A stretch of DNA of 64,000 nucleotides, from positions 1,736,001-1,800,000 of the forward strand of contig AP025685.1 in NCBI GenBank assembly GCA_022846635.1, in the 5' to 3' direction. Origin of the DNA: Salmonella enterica subsp. enterica serovar Choleraesuis. Lineage in GTDB: Bacteria; Pseudomonadota; Gammaproteobacteria; Enterobacterales; Enterobacteriaceae. Positions 26,254-35,278 of this stretch are shown piece after piece. The notes under the pieces were generated by a model. That model saw nothing but the letters and a program-made list of their open reading frames with translations, made no database searches and had not been told where the DNA came from. The translations under genes were made by a program, and so were the position numbers. Numbering within the stretch: the stretch's first letter is position 1; every line of letters starts with the position of its first letter.

Positions 26254-27159
26254 ATGAGCATTGAGCTGACCGGTTCGGTCAAGGAACGGCGTAACACCAG
26301 CACGACGGATATCGATCGTCTGTCGACTCAGGACATGCTGAAGATCATCAGTCAGGAGGACTCCCGCATTAATCACGCGATTGCCCAGTGTCTGCCGGAA
26401 ATTACTCGCTTAGTGGATAACGCCAGCGCCGCGCTCAGCCGCGGCGGCCGGGTGGTACTGGTCGGCGCCGGTAACTCGGGCCGCAATGCCATGCTGGCGG
26501 CGCTGAGTTTTAGCCAGTCGGATAACAATAATCAGGTAATAGGTATGATTGCCGGCGGTGCGCTGGCGATGATGCATGAGTTAGATAGCGCCGCCCGTGA
26601 TTACGATCGCGGTGCGCTGGACCTGCAGGTTATCGGCTTTAATGAACACGATATGCTGGTGGCGGTGACTGTAAATGGCAAAACGCCTTGGGTATGGGGC
26701 GCGATGCGTCATGCGCGCCAGCTTGGGGCCACCGTTGCGGTAGTAACCTGCGATGCCCAAAGCGAATCGGCGCAGCTGGCGGATATTGTTATTGCGCCAG
26801 ACACCGGCGCTGAGGTGGTTGCCGGTTACGGGAATCCGAAAGCAGAAAGTGCCCAGAAGCAAATATTGCATATGTTGACCACCGGGCTGGTGATTCGCAG
26901 CGGGCGTACTTACGGTAATCTGCGCGTCGATATTCAGCCTACCGAACCTCGCTGGACAGAGCGCCAGGTCGCACTGGTGATGGAGGCATGTAACTGCCCG
27001 CGCGCTCAGGCGAAGGTGGCGCTGGAGAGCTGCAATAATCACTGTAAAACGGCAATTGTGATGATCCTCACCGGGCTGGATGCCTGGCGGGCGCACGACC
27101 TGTTGAACCAGAACAGCGGATATGTTCGCATGGCGCTTCAGGAAGCGCCGCGCGGCTGA
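26254..27159 (+). CDS. MurQ-like SIS-domain protein with non-canonical active site
   Basis: From the ATG at 26254 (AAGGAG 6 bases upstream; another ATG at 26248 sits too close) the protein is 301 residues, the size of MurQ (298). The overall order is that of MurNAc-6-phosphate etherase: TDIDRLSTQDMLKIISQEDS, VVLVGAGNSGRNAMLA, MIAGGALAMM, GLVIRSGRTYGNLRVDIQPT, TAIVMILTGLDAWRA. However, the MurQ block LDASECPPTFG with the catalytic Glu is replaced by a segment reading LAALSFSQSDN, and the second catalytic Glu (EGAED) aligns with Asp. It may be a sugar-phosphate-binding or divergent lyase/etherase paralogue. No PTS transporter (MurP) is adjacent. Its neighbours are dcuS and ylaC. Confidence 0.75.
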   Translation: MSIELTGSVKERRNTSTTDIDRLSTQDMLKIISQEDSRINHAIAQCLPEITRLVDNASAALSRGGRVVLVGAGNSGRNAMLAALSFSQSDNNNQVIGMIAGGALAMMHELDSAARDYDRGALDLQVIGFNEHDMLVAVTVNGKTPWVWGAMRHARQLGATVAVVTCDAQSESAQLADIVIAPDTGAEVVAGYGNPKAESAQKQILHMLTTGLVIRSGRTYGNLRVDIQPTEPRWTERQVALVMEACNCPRAQAKVALESCNNHCKTAIVMILTGLDAWRAHDLLNQNSGYVRMALQEAPRG

Positions 27160-27171
27160 CTTTGGGTTTCA

Positions 27172-27203
27172 AAAGCAATCCACGCCGCGGCGTGGATTGC
27201 TTT
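27172..27203. terminator. perfect 16-bp-arm palindrome, two-way terminator
   Basis: AAAGCAATCCACGCCG is followed directly by its exact complement ending CTTT, giving A- and T-tracts on both sides. It separates the convergent murQ-like gene and ylaC. The ylaC stop codon (27202-27204) lies partly inside the right arm. Confidence 0.85.
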
Positions 27204-27675
27204 AGCGGTCAGAGGAAAGCAGGGCGATATCGCGGATATCGACGAAATGAACCCGTTGCTTGATACCAAGACGCCGCTGTAACTCCGCTTTTTGCTGCGG
27301 GCTGACCTCATCAGAGTTCATTATCTGTTCCAGAACTGCCGGTTGCACATCCAGTTCGCGAAACCACTCTCCGGTATAGCAGTTCTTCCACGCGGTTTTA
27401 TCGATATCCTCCAGCCGGTAGGAAGGATTGATATGAAAAAAGAAAAAGCCATTCAGCACCACAAACACCAGCACGCACAACCACACATCCAGAGCGCTAA
27501 AAATATCTGACCATATAAGCAGCGCCAGCGTGATGACAAACAGCAGGCACATCGACCAGTACAGCCCCTTTTTCTCTTTAATAAATACCGGATTAAAGCG
27601 GACTTTATCGTCGCGCTGTTCGGCGCGGTTAATCCGCTTAAGTTCGGTTTCAAGTATGGCGATGACGGTATTCAT
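27202..27675 (-). CDS. ylaC: YlaC-like inner-membrane protein
   Basis: The 157-residue protein resembles E. coli YlaC: an N-terminal charged stretch (LKRINRAEQRDDKVRF), two membrane helices near residues 36-55 and 62-82 joined by a short loop, then LNGFFFFHINPSYRLEDID and CYTGEWF. The function of YlaC is not established to my knowledge. The short C-terminal domain with LQRRLGIKQRVHFVDI faces the cytoplasm by inference. It follows the MocR-type regulator by 12 bases on the same strand, so they may be co-transcribed. In E. coli its neighbours are different. Confidence 0.75.
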   Translation of the reverse strand: MNTVIAILETELKRINRAEQRDDKVRFNPVFIKEKKGLYWSMCLLFVITLALLIWSDIFSALDVWLCVLVFVVLNGFFFFHINPSYRLEDIDKTAWKNCYTGEWFRELDVQPAVLEQIMNSDEVSPQQKAELQRRLGIKQRVHFVDIRDIALLSSDR

Positions 27676-27687
27676 AAAACGCTTCCG

Positions 27688-29067
27688 TTAAATAGCGACC
27701 GATGAGATGACGGACGGGTTATCGATAATATTAAGTGTGGTGGTCAGCATTAATTCGCACTGCTGGTGGCTGATATTGCCGCCAGTACACAGGCGAATAG
27801 CGCTTTCACACCGGGAAGAGAGCGAAAACTCATGCGAGGCGAGGGCGCTTATCCCCATCTGACGCAGCTTGGCGGCGATGGCCGACGCATCCAGCCCCGG
27901 CAGCCGCAGCCAAAGATGAAAGCCCTGGGGCGAGGCCTGAAAATCGCGCCCGGCCAGCAGCCTGATAACCAGCTGATGACGGGCGCGCGCCTCCTGGCGC
28001 ATCTCGCTGGCGGCGAGATCGGCAACGCCGCCGAAAATCCACTGGCTGACCACGCCGCTCACCAGCGGGTTAGGCATCAGCGTCAGAGCGTTAAGAGTCG
28101 AAGCCAGATAGCCACGCTCAATGGCCGACGGCGCGCAGATCCACGCCATCCGGATACCGGGGGCCAGGCTTTTTGACAGCCCGCCGATATACCAGGTGAG
28201 TTCCGGCACCAGCTGACAAAATGTCGGCAGGCTTTGTGCCGCCAGCGCGCCGTAGGCATCGTCTTCGATAATGGTCAGATGATGACGGCGGGCGACCGCC
28301 GCCAGCGCCTGACGCCGCTCAAGGCTGATAGTGACCGCCGTGGGATTATTAATGGTTGGGTTCAGGTAAAGCGCGCGGATAGGCTCCCGGCGGCACAACG
28401 TATCCAGCTCCTCGGGCAGCGGGCCATCATTATCGGCGGGGGTTTCAATCAGCTTAATATTCAGGCTGGCGGCAATCGCTTTAATGCCGGGATAAAAGAA
28501 CGGCGGCAGAGCGATGGCCCCACTTCGCCCCGGCAGTGAAAACAACGCCACCAGCGCGCCGTGGATCCCGGCGCTGGGCAGCAACAGATCGGCTGAAGGG
28601 TAAGCCATTCTCGCCTGCAACCAGCGCAGCCCGGCGGCGCGAATCTCATCGCTGCCGGTAATATCCTGATAATTGAGCAGTTCCCGAAACTGTGGGCGGC
28701 GGATGGCTTCAATGGCTGCATCGCGCATGGCGTCCAGCAGGCGGCTGGAATGGGTGGTAAACGGCGAATTCATCAGCGCGCGGCTGTCGGCTTCCGGCCG
28801 TTCGGCGTGCAACGTCGCTCGCACATAGCTACCTTTGCCGGGTTTGGATTCAATCAGACCCGAGGCTTTGGCCGAAGCCCACGCGCTGGCGACCGTCGCG
28901 TAGTTTATTTCCAGCAGTGCCGACAGCTCGCGCACCGTGGGCAGACGCTCGCCGCTGGCAAGGGTACCGCTTTCAATCGCCTCGATGAGGAAGTCGCAAA
29001 TATCCTGAGCCGAACAGCTGCGCCCGTGAATGCTTTGCTTGAACTGGATAAAGGTTTGTTGGCTCAT
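27688..29067 (-). CDS. MocR/GntR-family regulator with PLP aminotransferase-like domain
   Basis: The 459-residue protein begins with a GntR winged helix (about 10-75: IESGTLASGERLPTVRELSA, then LIESKPGKGSYV) followed by a fold-type I aminotransferase domain with DDAYGALA and the PLP lysine in YIGGLSKSLAPGIRMAW. MocR proteins use PLP and an amino-acid-type effector to control a neighbouring gene. The start at 29067 fits the family N-terminus better than ATGs at 29100 or 29133, though its ribosome site is weak. Targets could be itself, ylaC or the divergent dbpA. The 281-base interval to dbpA is AT-rich with no other gene seen. Confidence 0.85.
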   Translation of the reverse strand: MSQQTFIQFKQSIHGRSCSAQDICDFLIEAIESGTLASGERLPTVRELSALLEINYATVASAWASAKASGLIESKPGKGSYVRATLHAERPEADSRALMNSPFTTHSSRLLDAMRDAAIEAIRRPQFRELLNYQDITGSDEIRAAGLRWLQARMAYPSADLLLPSAGIHGALVALFSLPGRSGAIALPPFFYPGIKAIAASLNIKLIETPADNDGPLPEELDTLCRREPIRALYLNPTINNPTAVTISLERRQALAAVARRHHLTIIEDDAYGALAAQSLPTFCQLVPELTWYIGGLSKSLAPGIRMAWICAPSAIERGYLASTLNALTLMPNPLVSGVVSQWIFGGVADLAASEMRQEARARHQLVIRLLAGRDFQASPQGFHLWLRLPGLDASAIAAKLRQMGISALASHEFSLSSRCESAIRLCTGGNISHQQCELMLTTTLNIIDNPSVISSVAI

Positions 29068-29348
29068 GACCCGCTGCCGGTATTGCACATGGTGGGCCAT
29101 GCTAAGCAAATCAATTTTAACTGTCAATAACAACTAATGAACATCAATTCTAACTTTAATTAACAATTTCTACTTTTTGATTTTTATGAATTTTAAGTTG
29201 TGATGATGAATCTTCGCTGCCCCGATAATAGCTGTCGTTATAGCGAATAGCCGGATGCTGATTAACGCTAAAAACTCCCGGTTTAGGGCTGACCAGGGTA
29301 AACTACGCGCCTGCCGCTGTTTGCCAGCCTTTTATTGAGACGACCATC

Positions 29349-30722
29349 GTGACATCTTTTGCCAGCTTAAACCTCCTTCCCGCGGAACAACTCGCCAACC
29401 TGAATGAACTGGGTTACCACACTATGACACCGGTTCAGGCGGCGGCGCTTCCCGCCATTCTGGCCGGGAAAGATGTACGCGCCCAGGCACAAACCGGCAG
29501 CGGTAAAACGGCGGCTTTTGGCCTGGGTTTGCTCCAGCATATTGATGCCAGCCAGTTTATTACCCAGTCGCTGGTGCTGTGTCCGACTCGCGAACTGGCC
29601 GACCAGGTGGCGAAAGAGCTGCGCCGCCTGGCCCGCTATATGCCCAATATTAAAGTCCTGACCCTGTGTGGCGGCCAGCCGTTTGGCATCCAGCGCGACT
29701 CACTGGCCCATGCGCCGCATATTATTGTGGCTACGCCGGGTCGCCTGCTGGATCACCTGAAAAAAGAGACCGTTTCGCTCGCGGCGCTGCAAACGCTGGT
29801 GCTGGATGAAGCCGATCGCATGCTGGATATGGGCTTTGCCGATGCTATTGATGAGGTGATAAGCCATGCTCCGGCCGGCCGTCAGACTTTGCTGTTTTCC
29901 GCAACCTGGCCTGCGGGCATTGCGGCTATCAGCGGGCGCATTCAGCGCGACCCGTTAACGGTGGAGACTGAAGCCGTTGATGAACTTCCGGCGGTAGAGC
30001 AGCAATTTTTTGAAGTTTCACGCGGCGGCAAAATCAGCCTGCTCCAGAAACTGCTCAGTAAATACCAGCCCGCTTCCTGCGTGGTGTTCTGTAACACCAA
30101 AAAAGACTGCCAGGCGGTATGCGATGCGCTGACCGATAGCGACCAGAGCGTGCTGGCGCTGCATGGCGATATGGAGCAGCGGGACCGCGATCAGACTCTG
30201 GTGCGCTTTGCCAACGGCAGCAGCCGGGTGCTGGTTGCCACCGACGTCGCCGCCCGCGGCCTGGATATTAAAGCGCTGGAAATGGTGATTAACTATGAGC
30301 TTTCCTGGGATCCGGAAGTGCACGTTCATCGCATTGGCCGTACCGCCCGCGCCGGCGAAAGTGGCCGCGCCCTGAGCCTGTGCGCGCCGGAAGAGGCGCA
30401 GCGCGCGAATGCGCTGTCGGAAATGCTCAACCTGAAACTGAACTGGCAGCCAGCGCCAGCCGGCGTCAGCATCCAGCCGCTGGAAGCGGAAATGATGACC
30501 CTGTGCATTGATGGCGGCAAGAAGGCCAAAATGCGAGCAGGCGATATTCTCGGTGCGCTGACCGGTGATATGGGGCTCAGTGGCGATGATATCGGTAAGA
30601 TAGATATTCACCCGATTCACGCCTATGTCGCGGTACGCCGCAATGTGGCGCGTCAGGCCTGGAAACAGCTACAGCAGGGTAAAATCAAAGGCAAATCGGT
30701 GAAGGTGCGGTTATTTAAATAA
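29349..30722 (+). CDS. dbpA: ATP-dependent RNA helicase DbpA
   Basis: The 457-residue DEAD-box helicase has the same length as E. coli DbpA. Motifs in order are AQTGSGKTAAF (near residue 48), PTRELADQ, TPGRLLDHL, DEADRMLDMGF (near 153), SATW, ATDVAARGLDIK and HRIGRTARAG (near 330). The C-terminal RNA-recognition domain (about 385-457, with CIDGGKKAKMRAGDILGALT) directs it to hairpin 92 of 23S rRNA during 50S assembly. The start codon is GTG, which fits the length. In E. coli it lies by ttcA and zntB, which are absent here. A terminator follows 28 bases later. Confidence 0.95.
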   Translation: MTSFASLNLLPAEQLANLNELGYHTMTPVQAAALPAILAGKDVRAQAQTGSGKTAAFGLGLLQHIDASQFITQSLVLCPTRELADQVAKELRRLARYMPNIKVLTLCGGQPFGIQRDSLAHAPHIIVATPGRLLDHLKKETVSLAALQTLVLDEADRMLDMGFADAIDEVISHAPAGRQTLLFSATWPAGIAAISGRIQRDPLTVETEAVDELPAVEQQFFEVSRGGKISLLQKLLSKYQPASCVVFCNTKKDCQAVCDALTDSDQSVLALHGDMEQRDRDQTLVRFANGSSRVLVATDVAARGLDIKALEMVINYELSWDPEVHVHRIGRTARAGESGRALSLCAPEEAQRANALSEMLNLKLNWQPAPAGVSIQPLEAEMMTLCIDGGKKAKMRAGDILGALTGDMGLSGDDIGKIDIHPIHAYVAVRRNVARQAWKQLQQGKIKGKSVKVRLFK

Positions 30723-30750
30723 ACCGCCGCCAAAAGGCATCATCGTCGCA

Positions 30751-30778
30751 AAAATCCGCGCCTGGTCGCGGATTTTTT
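30751..30778 (+). terminator. terminator after dbpA
   Basis: AAAATCCGCG-cctggt-CGCGGATTTT forms a 10-bp stem followed by further Ts. I see no gene in the remaining 230 bases before the DUF2946 gene, and no clear copper-regulator box. Confidence 0.85.
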
Positions 30779-31008
30779 GTATCCGCAGAAAGACAGATGC
30801 CGGTAATAATCAGCAGGCTCTGGAGGGAGAAAGGGCGCGCTGGCTATTGAGTTTAACCAAAATAGACAGAGGGCTGCCTTATTGTCCTGCCTCCAGGGAT
30901 ATTTTGCCTTTCGTGCACGTTGCGCAACAATATTGGTGGTTTTTGTTTACTTTGCCGGGTGCTGTATTAACATCTCCCATTATTCTCTACCCTGATATAT
31001 TTCCCTAA

Positions 31009-31422
31009 ATGATGTTTTCCCGCCGCCTTTTCCAGTGTCTGACTGCCGGTATCGCGCTAATCGCCATACTAATGCTGTCTGCCGCGCCTGCGGTATCCAG
31101 ACATTTACAGAGTGAAGGGCTGCTGGCGCCGACCGCCAACTCAGTCGCTGAGCAGATGCACCATCAGCATATGGAAATGCCTGGCATGAGCCATATGGCG
31201 ATGGAACAGGGGAGTGATGGGCATCATTATCAGGAGCAGGAAAGCGCCTGTGGTTATTGCGAACTGTTAATTCACGTTCCGCTAATGCTATGGGTTTTTA
31301 GCCCGATACTCCTGCTTATTCTCAGTTCAAGACGCGAGCCGATCCGGCGCGCCGTCAGAATTCTCTATCGCCCGCCGCTTCGGGCTTGTTACCGGCCACG
31401 CGCGCCGCCGTTATCCAGTTAG
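31009..31422 (+). CDS. DUF2946-family His/Met-rich membrane-anchored protein
   Basis: The 137-residue protein has an N-terminal hydrophobic segment (about 7-30), a His/Met-rich external stretch (MHHQHMEMPGMSHMAMEQ, about 47-64), a CGYCELL motif near residue 81 and a second hydrophobic segment (about 90-107) before a basic tail. Family members are often found beside copper receptors and PepSY membrane proteins, which suggests periplasmic copper (or other soft metal) binding. The downstream PepSY protein, 67 bases away, carries a similar His/Met cluster, supporting a shared job. The ribosome site is weak and the first two codons are both ATG. Confidence 0.72.
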   Translation: MMFSRRLFQCLTAGIALIAILMLSAAPAVSRHLQSEGLLAPTANSVAEQMHHQHMEMPGMSHMAMEQGSDGHHYQEQESACGYCELLIHVPLMLWVFSPILLLILSSRREPIRRAVRILYRPPLRACYRPRAPPLSS

Positions 31423-31489
31423 TCAGTCAATAGTCCGTCCGGGCAGCGCCCGCAGACGGGTGTTTTTGTTAACTGAAAACGGTGAAATC

Positions 31490-32911
31490 ATGTCTCACTC
31501 TCCGTCCGGTGCTCTGCCAGTACGCGGCGCACTGCCGGGTCTTATCCGGCGTTTGCATTTCTATATCGGGCTGTTTATTGCGCCATTTATTTTTATTGCC
31601 GCCCTGAGCGGCACGCTGTATGTGCTGGCCCCCCAGTTGGAAAACTATCTTTATCGCGAGGCCCTGACCACTTCAGCAAGTGGGGAAGCCAGGCCGCTCT
31701 CGCAGCAAATCAGCGCAGCCAGGGAGTATGCGGGCCAGCAGCTTAAAATCTACGCGGTACGGCCTGCACCACAGGCTGGTGACACCACCCGGGTACAGTT
31801 TGCAGACCCCAGCCTCGGGGCGTCGGAATCCCGCTCGGTATTTATCGACCCTTATACACTGGCGGTTAAGGGGGATATGACGGTATACGGCACCAGCGGA
31901 ATACTGCCGCTGCGTACCTGGCTTGATAACCTGCACCGGGGATTACTGCTGGGAGATATCGGGCGTAATTACAGCGAGCTGGCCGCTTCCTGGCTGTGGG
32001 TGGCGGCGCTGGGCGGTGTGGTACTGTGGGCCATGTCGCGGCCACGCCGCCGGGTTAAAGCGGCTCGCGGAGCTTATGCCACTGCCCGCCGCTGGCATAT
32101 AACTCTCGGGCTGGTTTTGGTGGTCGGGTTGTTATTTTTCTCGGTCACCGGGCTCACCTGGTCACGCTGGGCGGGGGGCAATATTGACGCGATGCGCACT
32201 TCGCTAAACTGGCTCACTCCTCAGGTGAATACCGAACTTAACCGAATTTCGCCACCGCCAGCGGCGGATCCTCACGCGGAACACCATGCCGGTATGGATA
32301 TGAGCATGATGGGGATGATGCCCGCCGGACACAGCGTTAATCCGTCTGACGGCGACTGGGATCGGGTGCTGAATGCCGCGCGCCTTTCCGGCATTGATGC
32401 AGAGAAAGTCGAACTGCGTCAGCCAAAAGGCGAAGGACGGGCGTGGACAGTGACGGAAATCGATCGCAGCTGGCCAACTCAGGTCGATGCGGTATCGGTA
32501 AACCCACAGACCTTTGCGATTGTGGACTCGGTGCGATTCGCGACATTTCCGCTGGTCGCGAAGCTGACCCGTTGGGGCGTCGATGCCCATATGGGTATTC
32601 TGTTCGGACTGGCGAATCAGTTAGTGTTAGCGCTGTTTGGGTTTGGGCTATGTGCCATGATTGTGCTGGGCTATCGCCAGTGGTGGCTGCGCCGGCCAGC
32701 CGTCTCGGCAATCCATCCGCTGGCGACGATTTCCGGCTGCTGGCTGGCGCTAGACGGGATGCAGCGTGTGCTGGTGGTGGTGGTTACGCTGTTACTGGGC
32801 TTTGGGCTGCCGCTGATGGGTATCAGCCTGCTATTACTTATCGCGCTAGATATCTGGCGCTGGCGGCAGACGCGCTCACATCTGAATCGCCAGCAGGTGG
32901 AAGCTACCTGA
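31490..32911 (+). CDS. PepSY-associated transmembrane protein (putative metal uptake or reductase)
   Basis: The 473-residue inner-membrane protein of the PepSY_TM family starts MSHSPSGALPVRG; the in-frame GTG at 31460 is less likely. It has membrane segments near residues 25-47, 165-185, 200-222, 380-400 and 425-450. The first periplasmic loop holds a PepSY region and a later loop holds HAEHHAGMDMSMMGMMPAGH, a dense His/Met metal-binding stretch. Conserved histidines near the helices (RRLHFYIGLF, LDNLHRGLL, RRWHITLGLV) are typical and may bind heme or metal. Such proteins are usually linked with siderophore or copper receptors. Only the DUF2946 neighbour gives context here. Confidence 0.8.
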   Translation: MSHSPSGALPVRGALPGLIRRLHFYIGLFIAPFIFIAALSGTLYVLAPQLENYLYREALTTSASGEARPLSQQISAAREYAGQQLKIYAVRPAPQAGDTTRVQFADPSLGASESRSVFIDPYTLAVKGDMTVYGTSGILPLRTWLDNLHRGLLLGDIGRNYSELAASWLWVAALGGVVLWAMSRPRRRVKAARGAYATARRWHITLGLVLVVGLLFFSVTGLTWSRWAGGNIDAMRTSLNWLTPQVNTELNRISPPPAADPHAEHHAGMDMSMMGMMPAGHSVNPSDGDWDRVLNAARLSGIDAEKVELRQPKGEGRAWTVTEIDRSWPTQVDAVSVNPQTFAIVDSVRFATFPLVAKLTRWGVDAHMGILFGLANQLVLALFGFGLCAMIVLGYRQWWLRRPAVSAIHPLATISGCWLALDGMQRVLVVVVTLLLGFGLPLMGISLLLLIALDIWRWRQTRSHLNRQQVEAT

Positions 32912-32954
32912 TAAATATCTTTGTATACTTTGCCCGCTCAATTAGGGGTTGTGC

Positions 32955-32975
32955 GGCCACGCATTCTGTGTGGCC
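32955..32975. terminator. weak hairpin between the convergent PepSY and NiCoT genes
   Basis: GGCCAC (32955-32960) and GTGGCC (32970-32975) form a 6-bp stem with a 9-base loop. No clear T-run follows on either strand, so the call is tentative. Confidence 0.35.
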
Positions 32976-33003
32976 ACATTTCAGACACTGACTCGATAAG
33001 TGA

Positions 33004-34038
33004 TTATTGCCCACCCTCTATCACCAGCCGGTCATAACCTTTCCATTTATAATTAAGCATCGACAATAGCCAGCAGGCCACAAACAGACCGATAACGAAG
33101 AACCCGGCGTTGCCGAGATTATCGTTCAGCAGGCCAATGGTGTCCCACAGACCGCCATGGAGATGCAGCTTATCAACCAGTAATCCCAGCGCCTCACTGC
33201 CGCCGATAAAAAGAGCCACAATGACGGAAGTGCCCGTCACCGTCAGATTGTAATAGAGCTTGCGCTGAGGCTTGCTGAATGCCCAGCCATAGGCCTCGAC
33301 CATAATGATATTATCCAGGGTATCAATGAGCGCCATGGCGCTGGTAAAGAGCGCTGGAAATATCAGAATGGACCACACTTCCATGCCGTGTGAAGCGCCC
33401 GCAGCCGATATCCCTAACACACCAATTTCGGTGGCAGTATCAAAACCCAGCCCAAATAAGAATCCAACCAGATACATGTGCCAGCTTTGGGACACCAGGT
33501 TAAATGCCTTGCCAAAGATCCAGTTCATCATGCCGCCGGTCGCGAGGCTTTCACCCTCCGAGTGAATAGCCTGGCCTTTTTTAAGACGCCGGAAGGAGCG
33601 CCACACACCTGAAAGGATCACCAGATTAATCATCGCCATCGCTATCAGAAATACTGCCGAGACAATCGTACCAATCACGCCGCCGGTCTCATGGAACCAG
33701 CCGATTTGATGGCTGAACGCGGTGGCGGTGGCCGCGATAGCGATCGTTGCCAGCACCACGATGCTGGAGTGACCCAAAGAGAACCAGGTACCGATGCTGC
33801 ACGGTGCGTTGCCCTGTTGCATCATTTTGCGGGTGACATTATCTATGGCCGCAATATGGTCGGCATCTACCGCATGGCGGAGTCCATAACACCAGGCCAG
33901 AAGGCTTGCGGCCATTAGCGATGAGCTGTGACCAAAGCTAAAAAGAGCCCATCCCCATGCGGCGATATTGACCATCAATAATGCTACCAGTAGCAGGCTG
34001 GCACGGGGGTTTTTCAAAAATAACGCCGGGTACAACAT
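33004..34038 (-). CDS. NiCoT-family nickel/cobalt permease
   Basis: The 344-residue inner-membrane protein has about eight hydrophobic segments and the family signature RHAVDADHIAAIDNVTRK in the second helix (near residues 54-71), which forms the metal selectivity site. Other conserved blocks are SLGHSSIVVLA (near 90), FGLGFDTATEIGVL (near 195) and ALIDTLDNIIMVEAYGWAF (near 235). It imports Ni2+ and/or Co2+ at high affinity, for example for urease or hydrogenases; no such enzyme lies in the window. The ATG at 34038 is preferred over the TTG at 34044. A perfect 8-bp-arm palindrome lies 100 bases upstream. Confidence 0.9.
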   Translation of the reverse strand: MLYPALFLKNPRASLLLVALLMVNIAAWGWALFSFGHSSSLMAASLLAWCYGLRHAVDADHIAAIDNVTRKMMQQGNAPCSIGTWFSLGHSSIVVLATIAIAATATAFSHQIGWFHETGGVIGTIVSAVFLIAMAMINLVILSGVWRSFRRLKKGQAIHSEGESLATGGMMNWIFGKAFNLVSQSWHMYLVGFLFGLGFDTATEIGVLGISAAGASHGMEVWSILIFPALFTSAMALIDTLDNIIMVEAYGWAFSKPQRKLYYNLTVTGTSVIVALFIGGSEALGLLVDKLHLHGGLWDTIGLLNDNLGNAGFFVIGLFVACWLLSMLNYKWKGYDRLVIEGGQ

Positions 34039-34137
34039 AATCAATCTCTGTCAGTAAAATTCTGAGCAAGAGTAAGCAGAATTCATGCCAAAATTAACTG
34101 TATGTTTTGTATGATAAATTTTATCGAGACATATTAT

Positions 34138-34165
34138 TTCGTCACGCTTCGTCATTAGTGACGAA
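34138..34165. promoter_or_regulatory. operator-like palindrome upstream of the nickel/cobalt permease
   Basis: TTCGTCAC (34138-34145) and GTGACGAA (34158-34165) are perfect 8-bp arms with a 12-base spacer that holds a further TTCGTCA copy. It is about 100 bases upstream of the NiCoT ATG, in a place suited to a metal-responsive or other repressor. It does not match the NikR GTATGA/TCATAC operator. Confidence 0.45.
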
Positions 34166-35278
34166 GGGTGTCGGTTCACTGCCGGAATACGTGGGAAGGG
34201 TGGTTAATAGCCCGGCGCTTTGGCGCGCCTCTGGAATGGAATGCGCCAGAAAGCATAGGAGAATCATCAGATTTATTTAATGATGAGTCATTGAAAATAC
34301 CCCGGTGGATGATCTGCTGCTTGAGCACCAGGGTAAATATCTGTAGATGGGTTAATCTGGTGAGATGCTGCGGGCACACATTGTTAGAACGATGCTGGTA
34401 TGGATTAACTCTCTGAACTTTAAACGCGGAAAGCAATTTATTACAACAATAACTCATTAATAGTATTATGGTTATGTCGATTTTTAACCTCTATGGCGAG
34501 TAATCCCAGTCATAGTTAACTTTGGTGTCAAAATAACGATCTGTCCAGATGGCTAAACAGAAAAAATAAGATCGGAGTTAAATTTAACTCCATAGCCGTT
34601 CTCAGGCCTGGATATAAAATTAATGTGAGAAACATGGTAATTATTCGTGACTTGAGGTTTAGCTTATAAGTCAGAGCTGAGTTGATGAGCTTGGTTATCT
34701 TAGTCTGGTTTTGTCGGATAATCCGAATCGAAAATGATTATTTTTATCTTGTTATCAGAAGACTATTCTATGGCGATAAAGGAAGGGGGCTCTAAGAGAG
34801 ATGGCAGATAATCATTTGGATAATAAATATTATTTACTCGTTCGAAGTTATTGTGGGGGGTAATGATAAATATCACAAAAAGTAAGCAAATATTAACATT
34901 GCATCCATCTAATTCATTAGGATCGTAATAGTTGCAATTGTTATAATCAACATTTGGTAATAATTTAATTTTAATCCATAGGAGTTAATCAGCGGTTTAT
35001 GTTGAAATTAATCTATGGAAGTTGCTTCTAATTCAATGAATTTACTGTGGTTATCTTTTTTGGTTTGTTGCGCAAATAATCAATGAATCTGTGAATGTCT
35101 GTGATCTTTGATGTTAACGGTGCGTGAGAATATAGATAAGCGGATTTTTCCGTGATATCGTTCGCGGGAATTGAATATATGGATGTTGCTTAATTATATG
35201 GACGTGAATTTAAGTCTGGTATTTCGATAATTTAAAATAACTGCATTTTATTTATAACCAAAAAATTAGGAATCCGAT
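34166..35278. other. AT-rich interval without a recognisable gene
   Basis: About 1.1 kb of strongly AT-rich sequence, unlike the GC-richer flanks, separates the nickel permease from the adhesin. Only short open frames without good ribosome sites or recognisable products occur (for example an 82-codon frame at 34168). It probably holds the adhesin promoter and could bind H-NS; that is inference from composition. Confidence 0.5.

Noticed and set aside
34107..34135. NikR-type operator (GTATGA-N16-TCATAC) near the NiCoT gene
   Set aside because: GTATGA is present but the second half-site at the required spacing is not.
34168..34416. 82-codon frame in the AT-rich gap before the adhesin
   Set aside because: There is no ribosome site, and its sequence is Cys/Trp/Arg-rich noise without recognisable features.
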